The position numbers and the translations under genes are program-made. A DNA stretch of 64,000 bases. Source: Naasia aerilata. Lineage in GTDB: Bacteria > Actinomycetota > Actinomycetes > Actinomycetales > Microbacteriaceae. Below, in pieces: positions 16,738-24,753 of this stretch (position 1 is the first letter of the stretch; each line of letters begins with the position of its first letter). The DNA lies in the NCBI RefSeq assembly GCF_030296595.1, contig NZ_AP027731.1, positions 1,240,001-1,304,000 on the forward strand, in the 5' to 3' direction. A model generated the notes under the pieces. The model worked only from the letters and a program-made list of their open reading frames with translations. It was not told the origin of the DNA and did not search any database.

Positions 16738-17580
16738 ATGCGCATCGCCAACCTGTCTGGCCGGCTCGTCATCATTTCAGGAGCCGAGGCCGTGGATGTG
16801 GAGAGCGCGAGCGGCGGCCGGTTCTCCGCCGATCCTCAGGCGGTCTACGAGCGCTGGCCGGAGTTCCTGGAGTGGGCGGCAGGCTCCTCCCCCACCACGG
16901 GCGTCGCTTTCAGCGCCGACCAGCTCCAACCGCCCACCCCGTGTCCCCGGCAGGTCTTCGCGATCGGGCTCAACTATCACGACCACGCCTCCGAGGTCGG
17001 CCTTGTCGCGTCCGAGGTGCCGATCGTCTTCACCAAGTTCGTGTCCTCCTTCGCGGGGCCGACCGCCGATGTCCCGCACCCGGGCGGCGAGGTGGACTGG
17101 GAGGTCGAACTGGTTGTGGTGATCGGGGCCGAGGCGCGCAATGTCGCCGAAGCGGACGCGTGGGACTACGTCGCAGGGCTCACCATGGGGCAGGACATCT
17201 CCGAGCGCAAGACTCAGCACGCGGGGGCAACGCCGCAGTTCAGCCTGGGCAAGTCGTTCCCCGCCTTCTCTCCTATGGGTCCATGGATAGTCACGCCGGA
17301 TGAGTTCGCGGACCCGAGGGACGTTGCCCTCGAGACCGTCGTCAACGGGGTCACCATGCAGAGCGGTCGCACGTCCGACATGGTCGCGTCCGTCGCCATG
17401 CTGATCGCGTCCCTGTCGCGGATCCTCGTTCTCCTGCCGGGCGACGTCATCTTCACCGGAACACCTGCAGGTGTCGGGCTGGGCATGAAGCCGCCGCGCT
17501 ACCTCTCCGTCGGAGACGAGCTCGTCACACGCATCGAGGGCATCGGCGAGATGCGCAATCGCATCGTGGCGGGGGTCTGA
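16738..17580 (+). CDS. Fumarylacetoacetate hydrolase family protein
   Basis: 280 residues. The FAH C-terminal domain is present: FAIGLNYHDHASEVG, then metal-binding acidic residues in DWEVELVVVIG, the GQDISERKTQ segment (family: ND-S-R), FSPMGPWIVTPDE and FTGTPAGVGLGMKPP. Family members hydrolyse or decarboxylate acylpyruvates, dehydrate 2-keto-3-deoxy sugar acids, or open lactones. It begins the plus-strand operon of the island, 1 bp before the deacetylase-like gene, so it probably acts on a C-C bond of a ring-opened or 2-keto intermediate. Confidence 0.88.
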   Translation: MRIANLSGRLVIISGAEAVDVESASGGRFSADPQAVYERWPEFLEWAAGSSPTTGVAFSADQLQPPTPCPRQVFAIGLNYHDHASEVGLVASEVPIVFTKFVSSFAGPTADVPHPGGEVDWEVELVVVIGAEARNVAEADAWDYVAGLTMGQDISERKTQHAGATPQFSLGKSFPAFSPMGPWIVTPDEFADPRDVALETVVNGVTMQSGRTSDMVASVAMLIASLSRILVLLPGDVIFTGTPAGVGLGMKPPRYLSVGDELVTRIEGIGEMRNRIVAGV

Positions 17581-17581
17581 G

Positions 17582-18247
17582 ATGGTCCGGCGACTCACTC
17601 TGACCTTCGACAACGGGCCGACGTCAGGGGTCACGGAACTGGTCCTCGGTGAGCTGGCGCGCCGGGGAATCCTCGCGACCTTCTTCGTCGTCGGGCGAGA
17701 CCTGCTGCGGAAGGGCAACAGGGAGCTCGTGCAGCAGGCCAAGGACGCAGGCCACCGGATCGGGAACCACACGATGACGCACGATGTGCAGTTCGGCACC
17801 ACCGCGGACCCCGATGTCCCTCGCCAGCAGATCTCGGTCGCGCAGGAGGTGCTCGCCGATCTGGCGGAGCCGGAGAAGCTCTTCCGGCCGTGGGGCGGGG
17901 GCGGGATCCTCGGGCCCGACCTGCTCAGCACCGCTGCAGTCGAGCTCATGAGGCGGGAGGGGTACACCTGCGTCCTATGGAACAGCGTCCCCCACGACTG
18001 GGAGGATGCCACGGGATGGGTCGACCGAGCGCTCGCCGACATCCGGAAGCAGGACTGGACGGTGCTCGTGCTGCACGACATCCGGGGCGGTGCGATGGAC
18101 CATCTCGGCGACTTCCTCGACCGCGTCCTCGCGGACGGCGTGCAGATCGTCCAGGAGCTCCCCGCCGAGTGCACTCCCATCCGAGGCGGCGAGGTCATCG
18201 GGAAGCTCGAGGACCTCGTCACCGACATCCCAGCAGCAACCCACTAG
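17582..18247 (+). CDS. Polysaccharide deacetylase family (NodB-like) protein
   Basis: 221 residues. A NodB fold with TFDNGPT at the N-terminus, HRIGNHTMTHD (HxxxH), LFRPWGGGG and a C-terminal VLVLHDI. The family removes acyl groups from N-acyl sugars or acts as a C-N hydrolase (PuuE type). The usual metal-binding Asp of DDGP is Asn here, so metal handling may differ. It has no signal peptide, so it works in the cytosol, which argues against cell-wall deacetylation and for small-molecule amide or ester cleavage. One base separates it from the FAH gene. Confidence 0.82.
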   Translation: MVRRLTLTFDNGPTSGVTELVLGELARRGILATFFVVGRDLLRKGNRELVQQAKDAGHRIGNHTMTHDVQFGTTADPDVPRQQISVAQEVLADLAEPEKLFRPWGGGGILGPDLLSTAAVELMRREGYTCVLWNSVPHDWEDATGWVDRALADIRKQDWTVLVLHDIRGGAMDHLGDFLDRVLADGVQIVQELPAECTPIRGGEVIGKLEDLVTDIPAATH

Positions 18248-18260
18248 AAGGAGTGCCCAC

Positions 18261-19436
18261 TTGGCAACCAGAGCGGTAATCGCAGGAATCGGAGAGTCGC
18301 GACTCGGGAAGGTCCCCGAGCTCACGGCGCTGGGCATCATCGTCGATGCGGCGCTCGCGGCCATTCACGATGCGGGCCTGACCGTGCAGGACATCGACGG
18401 GCTCATCCTGCACCCCGCCTTCCACGTGTCCCCGAGGTACCACATCATCGTCGCCGAGACTCTCGGCATCTACGTGAAGACCATGGCCGACACGACCATG
18501 ATGGGCGGCGCCTCGTACGGGGTGGCGATCGAGCGCGCCAAGCAGGCCGTCGAGAGCGGCCTCTGCAGGAACGTGCTGATCGTCGGAGGTGAGAAGCTCG
18601 CCACCGGCCACCAGAGCGGGTCGGCGATGATGGCGTCCGTTGGAGCCCACAACCTCGACTACGAGTACCCGTTCGCCGCAACCATCCCCGCCTACTACGG
18701 GCTGCTCGCGCAGCGGTACCTGCACGACTACGGAGCGGAAGAGAGCGATCTGGCGCAGGTGGCTGTGGCGACCCGCAAGCATGCTGCACTGAATCCCAAC
18801 GCCACCATGCGCACGCCGATCACGGTGGACGATGTCCTCAACTCGCCGATCATCTCCTCGCCCCTGCATCGCCTCGACTGCTCCCTCGTCTCGGACGGCG
18901 GCGCCGCCTATGTGATCTCGGCTGCCGGAACGAGCAAGGACCCGTCCCGCGAGATCGAGATCCTGGGCATCGGCCAGGCGCAGTCGTACTACCACATGGG
19001 CCAGCTGGCCGAGGGGCACGGCGACCACGACCTCGTGCGCACGGTGGTCGACGTCGCCGGTGAGCGCGCGTTCGCCCAGGCGGGGCTGACCCCCGCCGAG
19101 ATCGACATGGCGAACATCTATGACAGCTTCACCATCACGGTCATCGTGCAGCTCGAGGATCTGGGGTTCTGCGAGCGGGGGACCGCCGGCCAGTTCATCG
19201 CAGAGGGCAACGTCGACCCCGGCGGGAAGCTGCCGATGAACACCCACGGCGGGCTGCTGAGCAACGCCCACCCCGGTGCCTGCGGCGGCATGCTCGGCTT
19301 CACCGAGGCGGTCCGGCAACTGCGCGGCGAGGCCGGCGACCGCCAGGTGACGAAGCGGGACAACGCGCTCGTGTCGTCCGCGAGCGCGGTGGCGTCCAAC
19401 TTCTCGGTCAGCATCCTCGGCGCCTCGATCCAGTAA
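18261..19436 (+). CDS. Thiolase-superfamily protein without catalytic cysteines
   Basis: 391 residues from TTG 18261, which has GAAGGAG eight bases upstream. SCP2-type thiolase fold: AGIGESRLGKVPELTALGII, then MMGGASYGVAIERA where thiolases carry the nucleophilic Cys (here Gly), IVGGEKL, SDGGAAYVISA, NIYDSFTITVIVQLEDLGF and the tail NTHGGLLSNAHPGACGG. The second catalytic Cys near the end is also missing. Such proteins with a DUF35 partner, like the steroid-side-chain aldolase Ltp2, do retro-aldol or non-thiolytic acyl chemistry. The next gene is that DUF35 partner. Confidence 0.85.
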   Translation: MATRAVIAGIGESRLGKVPELTALGIIVDAALAAIHDAGLTVQDIDGLILHPAFHVSPRYHIIVAETLGIYVKTMADTTMMGGASYGVAIERAKQAVESGLCRNVLIVGGEKLATGHQSGSAMMASVGAHNLDYEYPFAATIPAYYGLLAQRYLHDYGAEESDLAQVAVATRKHAALNPNATMRTPITVDDVLNSPIISSPLHRLDCSLVSDGGAAYVISAAGTSKDPSREIEILGIGQAQSYYHMGQLAEGHGDHDLVRTVVDVAGERAFAQAGLTPAEIDMANIYDSFTITVIVQLEDLGFCERGTAGQFIAEGNVDPGGKLPMNTHGGLLSNAHPGACGGMLGFTEAVRQLRGEAGDRQVTKRDNALVSSASAVASNFSVSILGASIQ

Positions 19437-19445
19437 GGACCAGCC

Positions 19446-19859
19446 ATGAAGCACATCACGCGACCCCTGCCGACGATCACGGCCGACAACGAAGAGTTCT
19501 GGAAGTCGACGAAGGAGCATGCCGCCAAGCTGCAGCGCTGCAACGTCTGTGGTCGGTTCTGGTACTACCCGGGCCCGGTCTGCCATCACTGCGGCGCACG
19601 CGACTACACGTGGACCGCGCTGAGTGGGAAGGGCACGATCTACAGCTACTCCGTGCTCGAGCGCGCCAAGGGGAACCCCTACGAGAACGACGTGCCCATC
19701 GCGATCGTCCTCGTGCGGCTCGAGGAGGGTCCGGTGATCATGTCCAACCTCTTCGACTACGAGGCCGCCGACCTGGCGATCGACTCCCCGGTGCGGATGA
19801 CCTACGAGGACGTCGACGACCGAGTCACGCTCCCGGTGTTCCTGCCCGCCCGAGCCTGA
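19446..19859 (+). CDS. Zn-ribbon OB-fold (DUF35) partner of thiolase-like enzyme
   Basis: 137 residues. An N-terminal helix, then a zinc ribbon CNVCGRFWYYPGPVCHHCG (about 33-51), then an OB fold (GKGTIYSYSVLERA, PIAIVLVRLEEGPVIMSNL). DUF35 proteins bind CoA thioesters and form complexes with thiolase-like aldolases or HMG-CoA synthases. It starts nine bases after the thiolase-like gene, which fits subunits of one enzyme. Confidence 0.88.
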   Translation: MKHITRPLPTITADNEEFWKSTKEHAAKLQRCNVCGRFWYYPGPVCHHCGARDYTWTALSGKGTIYSYSVLERAKGNPYENDVPIAIVLVRLEEGPVIMSNLFDYEAADLAIDSPVRMTYEDVDDRVTLPVFLPARA

Positions 19860-19865
19860 GAGCTC

Positions 19866-19902
19866 CTCCCCGCCGGCACTCGTGGTGATCGCCGGCGGGG
19901 AG
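19866..19902 (+). terminator. Terminator after DUF35 gene
   Basis: A 12-bp perfect inverted repeat: CTCCCCGCCGGC (19866-19877) with GCCGGCGGGGAG (19891-19902). It separates the FAH-deacetylase-thiolase-DUF35 genes from the ABC transporter. Confidence 0.7.
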
Positions 19903-19992
19903 GGCCGAACCCGCACCCATCCGCTCAATCCGCGGTGCGTCGCCCCGGCGGCGCAGCACCATCTCTAAGAATTCCGATCACGGGAAGTGTCA

Positions 19993-20784
19993 ATGAAGAC
20001 CAATCGGCCGACGGACCCCATCCTCACCGTCGAGAACCTGTCCAAGAGCTACAGCGGCTCGACCGATCCTGGGGCGCTCGTTCTGAGCTCCGTCAACCTG
20101 TCGATCGCGAAGTCCGAGTTCGTCAGCATCATCGGCCCTTCAGGCTGCGGCAAGACCACCCTCATGAAGATCTGCGCCGGCCTGCTCTCCAAGTCGGGCG
20201 GGACGGTGTCGTTCGCCGGAAAGGCCGGCACTCCGCCGCCTTCGAAGATGGGCGTGGTCTTCCAGTCAGCGGCACTCCTTCCCTGGCGTACGGTACTCGC
20301 CAACATCATGCTCCCCGCGACGATCCAGCACGCGGACATGGACAAGGCCAGGCAGCGGGCTCGGGAGCTGCTCGACATGCTCAACCTCAAGAACATCGAG
20401 AGCAAGTACCCCTGGGAGCTGTCGGGCGGCATGCAGCAGCGCGTCTCCATCGCACGTTCCCTCGTGCTCGAGCCGGAGGTGCTGTTCATGGACGAGCCGT
20501 TCGGCGCTCTGGACGCGATGACCCGCGAGAAGCTCAACCTCGATCTGCAGGACATCCACACCCGCACCGGCGCCACCATCATGTTCGTCACCCACAACAT
20601 CTCCGAGGCGGTGTTCCTCTCCGACCGCATCGTGGCGATGGCTGCCCGGCCCGGGCGCATCGCCGACATCATCGACGTCGACCTGGGGCGTCCCCGCACG
20701 CAGGACTCCTATGTGGACGAAGACTTCCGGGAGATCGAGACCCGGGTTCGCAATTCCTTCGACCGAGCGGCGGCACTGGCATGA
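19993..20784 (+). CDS. ABC transporter ATP-binding protein (SsuB/TauB-like)
   Basis: 263 residues (a GTG two codons upstream at 19987 is possible). Walker A GPSGCGKTT, Q-loop FQSAALLPWRTV, signature LSGGMQQR, Walker B LFMDEPFGALD and H-loop VTHN are all intact. The LPWRTV loop and DAMTREKL are typical of the nitrate/sulfonate/taurine importer class. It overlaps the permease start (ATGA) and forms one transport operon with the next two genes, likely importing the substrate of this island. Confidence 0.92.
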   Translation: MKTNRPTDPILTVENLSKSYSGSTDPGALVLSSVNLSIAKSEFVSIIGPSGCGKTTLMKICAGLLSKSGGTVSFAGKAGTPPPSKMGVVFQSAALLPWRTVLANIMLPATIQHADMDKARQRARELLDMLNLKNIESKYPWELSGGMQQRVSIARSLVLEPEVLFMDEPFGALDAMTREKLNLDLQDIHTRTGATIMFVTHNISEAVFLSDRIVAMAARPGRIADIIDVDLGRPRTQDSYVDEDFREIETRVRNSFDRAAALA

Positions 20785-21623
20785 CCAACGACATGATCTC
20801 CGCGGTCACGACGGAGAACCCCGTCTCCTCCGCCGAGCCGGGCGAGCCCCGGATCAGCAGCAGGACCAGGCTCGTCAACGCCGGGCTGAGCGTTCTGCTG
20901 CTCGTGGTCGTTCTCGGCGTCCTCGAAGCGGTCAGCCGGTCCGGGCTGGTCTCGATCCTGCTGGTGCCTCCGCCCAGCGCCATCTTCAGCACGCTGTGGG
21001 GAGGTCTCACGAGCGGGATCTACTGGCTGCCGCTGTTCGACTCGCTGTGGGCGGGATTCTCCGGCTTCCTGATCGCGGCTCTCCTGGGCTTCACGATCGG
21101 TGGCCTGCTCGCCTCGCTCCCACGCCTCGAGCGCATCCTCTTCCCGTATGTCGTGGCCTTCCAGTCGACTCCGATGATCGCGATCGCGCCGCTCATCATC
21201 ATCTGGGTGGGCTTCGGCATCCAGTCGAAGATCGTGGTCGTCACGGTGGTCTGCTTCTTCCCGATCCTCGTGAACACCCTTCAGGGCCTGCGGCTGCGCG
21301 ATCGGGATCGTCAGGAGCTGGCCATCGCCCTGGGGGCGACCCGCTGGCAGGTCTTCCGCTACATCCGTCTCCCGGGCTCGATGCCCTACGTCTTCGCGGG
21401 CCTGCACGTGAGCGCCATCTTCGCCCTCATCGGCGCCATCGTGGCGGAGTTCGTCGGAGCGCGTGGCGGCATCGGAACGATGATGAACGAGCAGCGCGCG
21501 CTCTTCAACGTCCCCGGCGTCTTCGCGATCCTCATCATCCTCATGGTGGTGGGCCTCACGGTGAACCTGCTGATGAAGGCACTCGAGAGGCGCGTCACCT
21601 TCTGGTCGCGCGAGAAGAACTAG
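20781..21623 (+). CDS. ABC transporter permease (SsuC/TauC-like)
   Basis: 280 residues with six hydrophobic segments starting near residue 35. The EAA loop is seen in ELAIALGATRWQVFRYIRLPGSMP, which contacts the ATPase. FQSTPMIAIAPLIIIWVGFG is characteristic of the NMT1/sulfonate class of permeases. ATG 20781 overlaps the ATPase stop. Confidence 0.92.
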   Translation: MTNDMISAVTTENPVSSAEPGEPRISSRTRLVNAGLSVLLLVVVLGVLEAVSRSGLVSILLVPPPSAIFSTLWGGLTSGIYWLPLFDSLWAGFSGFLIAALLGFTIGGLLASLPRLERILFPYVVAFQSTPMIAIAPLIIIWVGFGIQSKIVVVTVVCFFPILVNTLQGLRLRDRDRQELAIALGATRWQVFRYIRLPGSMPYVFAGLHVSAIFALIGAIVAEFVGARGGIGTMMNEQRALFNVPGVFAILIILMVVGLTVNLLMKALERRVTFWSREKN

Positions 21624-21696
21624 ATCACCCGGACGACCGGGTCCACGGACACCACGAGAAGCACATCTCGCATCACGAACGAAGGAGTCATACAGC

Positions 21697-22789
21697 ATGG
21701 CCAAAAAGACAGCACTGCCGTGGGCGGGGTCGCGATCGCGAGCCTCCTGCTCGCCGGCTGCGCGGGCGGCGGCGCCACACCGAAGGCGGAGCCGACCGAA
21801 GCAGGGGGCTGACCCCGGTCACTCTGACGCTGCCAGCACCCGCGTCACTGGAATCGGTCGTCTACGACTGCGTGCCCAAGATGGAGGGGTACTTCGAGGA
21901 CGAAGGCCTCGATGTCACCGTGGAGATCGCCGAGGGCAGCGTCCTGGCACTCCAGTCTCTCGAGACGGGGAGCAGTGACGTCGTCGTCGTCGGCACCGCG
22001 CCCCTCATGTCGGGGGTCACCGCCGGCTCGACCGCCAAGGCATTCGCCGCCGTGGTGACCGGAAGCTACGCCTACCCGGCGGTGCTCCCGAACAGCCCGA
22101 TCAAGTCGTTCCTCGACCTGCAGAACAAGACGGTCGGTGTGCCGAGCCTGCAGAGCGGATCGATCCCGTTCACCAAGGGACTCGTCGCGCTCGCCGGCGG
22201 CGACCCGTCGACCATCGAGTTCCTGCCTACCGGCTTCGGTGCGCCCGCGCTGCAGGCGCTGCAGAGCGGCCAGATCGACGCCCTGGGCCTGTGGGACACG
22301 GCATACGAGGTCATCAAGGGCCTTGGCCAGGACCTGCGGTACATCGAGAGCAAGGAGTCGAAGAGCCTCGGGTTCCAGGTCGTGTACGCGGCCAAGTCGG
22401 ACTGGATCGACAAGAACCCCAAGCTCGCCCTCGGCATGACCCGGGCGATGAACAAGGCCTATGTCTTCGCGAGCACGAACCCGGAGGCGGCACTGCAGGA
22501 CTGCTGGGACGAGTACCCCAACCTCGTTCCCACGGGCGTCGACGAGGCGAAGGCACGTGAGGACGGCCTCGCAGCCGTCAACGCGCGGCTGTCGGCCAGT
22601 GGACCGGTGGACGGCCTGTACGGCTACTCCACCGACGAGCAGGTGCAGACCTTCTACTCGCTGCAGGTCGCGGCCGGAACAGTGAGGCCCGGCATCACCG
22701 TCGACCAGCTGTGGACCGACGAGTTCTCGAAGGACGCCAACGACTTCGACGTCGACGCCATCAAGAAGGAGGCGAAGGCCAAGAAGTAG
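21697..22789 (+). CDS. ABC substrate-binding lipoprotein, NMT1/SsuA-like (two frame breaks)
   Basis: About 365 residues. The repaired N-terminus is MAKKTALP then VGGVAIASLLLAGC, a lipoprotein signal with lipobox LAGC. The mature part (FDDEG-type EGYFEDEGLDVTVEIAEGS, GTAPLMSGV, KTVGVPSLQSGS, GQIDALGLWDTAYEV) is a NMT1/THI5-like periplasmic binding fold for sulfonates, aromatic acids or pyrimidines. The frame breaks near 21718 and in the five-G run at 21804-21808; one added base at each restores it. ATG 21697 has GAAGGAG upstream. It completes the importer. Confidence 0.85.
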
Positions 22790-22807
22790 CGGCCTTCGCT
22801 CGGCACG

Positions 22808-22838
22808 GAGGAGGCGGGTGCGATGCGCCCGCCTCCTC
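22808..22838 (+). terminator. Terminator of transporter operon
   Basis: An 11-bp perfect inverted repeat, GAGGAGGCGGG (22808-22818) with CCCGCCTCCTC (22828-22838), followed by TT. Confidence 0.75.
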
Positions 22839-22910
22839 TTCGCTGTCGCTGTCGCTGAAGCTGAATTGAAGCTGGGGCCGAGGTCGAGACCGAGGTCCAC
22901 CGCGCACGAA

Positions 22911-22941
22911 TCAGGGCGGGCTCCGGAAGGACCCGCCCTGA
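22911..22941 (-). terminator. Terminator of AMP-ligase gene
   Basis: A 10-bp perfect inverted repeat (22911-22920 with 22932-22941) just past the minus-strand ligase stop (22955). Confidence 0.7.
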
Positions 22942-22954
22942 AGTCGGTGCAGGC

Positions 22955-24585
22955 TCAGCCGCCCTGCCCGACCAGCCGGCCTGTGCCCGAGCCGAACCGA
23001 CCGGCGAGCTCACGCTTGAGGATCTTCCCGCTCTCGGTCATGGGCCAGCTGGTGACCTCGATGACCTCGCGCGGCACCTTGAAGCTGGCCATGAGCGACG
23101 CGCAGTGCGCGATGATCGCCGATGCGTCGAAGGGCGCCCCCGCCATCTGCACGAACGCCACGGGCACCTGGCCCAGACGCTCGTCGGGCTTGCCGACGAC
23201 GGCCACCTCTGCAACGCCCGGGAAGCCCTGGATGACTCGCTCGACCTCTGCTGCCGAGACGTTCTCCCCGCCCGGCTTGATCATGTCCTTGATGCGGTCG
23301 ACGAAGTAGAGGTTCCCGTCGGAGTCCAGTCGGCCGATGTCGCCCGTGTGGAACCACCCGTCCGCGTCGATCGCTTCCTCGGTGGCCGCCTGATTGGCGA
23401 AATAGCCGAGCATGACCGACCAGCCCCGGATGACGATCTCGCCCGCGACATCGGGCGCCGTAGTGACTCTTCCGTCTGCCGCGACCGCGACCTCGACGCC
23501 CGGGATGACCTTGCCGCAGGAGTAGACCCACACGTCCTCAGGATCGTCCAGCGAGTTGATCGTGGTCGTGCCTGCGGTCTCGGTCAGACCGTAGATGGTC
23601 GTCATGACCGGCACGCCCATCTCGCGGCTGATGGTACGGCGCAGTTCGGGAGTTCCGCCCGACCACGCCTTGGTGAGCGTGGAGAAGATCTCCGGTCGGT
23701 AGTCGGGGTGCGCGAGCTCCATCGCGTACATGGCCGCCTGCCCCGTCCTGGCCGTGCACCCGTACTTGGGGATGAGTCGGAAGACCGCCTCGGGCGAGTA
23801 GCGCTCCGGCACGATCATCGTCGGAGAAGCGCCGAGCGCCATGAGGGTCGTGGCGACCGATCCGCCGACGTGGTACATCGGCTGGGTGCTGAAGTAGACG
23901 TCGTCCTCGCTGATCTTCATGCGCTCGGCGATGTACCAGGTCGCGCCGAGCGTCGCGCGGCTGGCGAGGAGCGCCCCTTGGGGAACGCGCTGGTCCCGGA
24001 GGTGAACTGCAGCAGAACGGCGTCGTCCGCTCGGCCGACGAGCGGTGCTGCGGGAGCCTGCGCGCCGAGCGCGAGAAGCTGTGCCCAGCTGCGCTGGCCC
24101 GGTTCGCCGGCAGCAGGCGCGGGGACCAGCTCGATGACAGGGGAGTCGAGGGTGACCATCTCGATGGGGCGACCCTTGAGCGATCTGGTCACCAGGTCGA
24201 CGTAGTCCACGTGGTGGTAGCTGGCGATGAGGACGATGACGTCCGGTTCGGCGAGGCCAAGCACGAACCCGACCTCGTCCTGGCGGTAGCGGGTGTTCAC
24301 CGGCACGATGATCGCGCCGAGGTGACTGCACGCTGTCTGCAGGATGGGCCACATCGCAGAGCCTGGCGCGAGAGCGGCGACGCGGTGTCCCTTCTGGACG
24401 CCGAGCGCAGCCAGACCTGCAGCTACCGTCCGGGTGGCCTGGAGCCACTCGGTGAAGGTGAGCGCCTGATGCCAGTCCTCACCCTCGAAGTGGAACGCAG
24501 GCCGACTGCCGTGTCGGGCTTCCGCATCCTCCAGCGCCTGGGCCCAGCTGCGCTCCAGGATCTCGGCGAGGGGCGCATCGGTCAT
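22955..24585 (-). CDS. AMP-forming acyl-CoA ligase (frame broken)
   Basis: About 543 residues. Class I adenylate-forming enzyme: A3 motif FTSGTSAFPKG, A5 TTIYGLTETAGT, A7 WFHTGDIGRLDSDG, A8 DRIKDMIKPGGENVSAAEVE and A10 ESGKILKREL. It activates a carboxylic acid to its CoA thioester. The frame breaks at the CCCC at 23974-23977; one added base restores the canonical PKG. ATG 24585 gives MTDAPLAEIL. It is divergent from the CoA transferase over a region with several ATTCGnAT motifs. The acid substrate is unknown; the setting suggests the compound imported by the adjacent transporter. Confidence 0.88.
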
Positions 24586-24645
24586 GAGCGGGCTCCTTTC
24601 CGCCGGCTGCGTCGCCTGGCGCGTTATACGACGCCGAGCATACAA

Positions 24646-24718
24646 CATTCGTATAGTGACGTAAGATTCGAACATCAAGGTCGACCACTCGGGCTGCGAA
24701 AGTATGCGAATCCGCATA
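24646..24718. promoter_or_regulatory. Operator cluster between ligase and CoA transferase
   Basis: Contains ACATTCGTATAG (from about 24646), AGATTCGAACAT (24664-24675) and the near-perfect palindrome TATGCG-AATC-CGCATA (24703-24718). It shares the GATTCGAA and ATGCG parts with the sites at 26971 and 27791. Confidence 0.65.
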
Positions 24719-24753
24719 GCATCGGCCCACATCGACGTAGGAGGGACAGCGGC

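Noticed and set aside
16777..18228. 483-residue minus-strand frame over FAH and deacetylase genes
   Set aside because: Antisense shadow; Ser/Arg-rich with no motif.
18219..19928. 569-residue minus-strand frame over thiolase and DUF35 genes
   Set aside because: Shadow of two well supported genes; no domain and low-complexity composition.
21697..22789. Pseudogene for the ABC binding protein
   Set aside because: Both breaks lie at short G/C runs and one base each restores a full lipoprotein; transporter partners are intact.
22840..22900. GCTGTC/GCTGAA short repeats as a microsatellite or regulator
   Set aside because: Only a few imperfect units between two terminators; no conserved spacing or function suggested.
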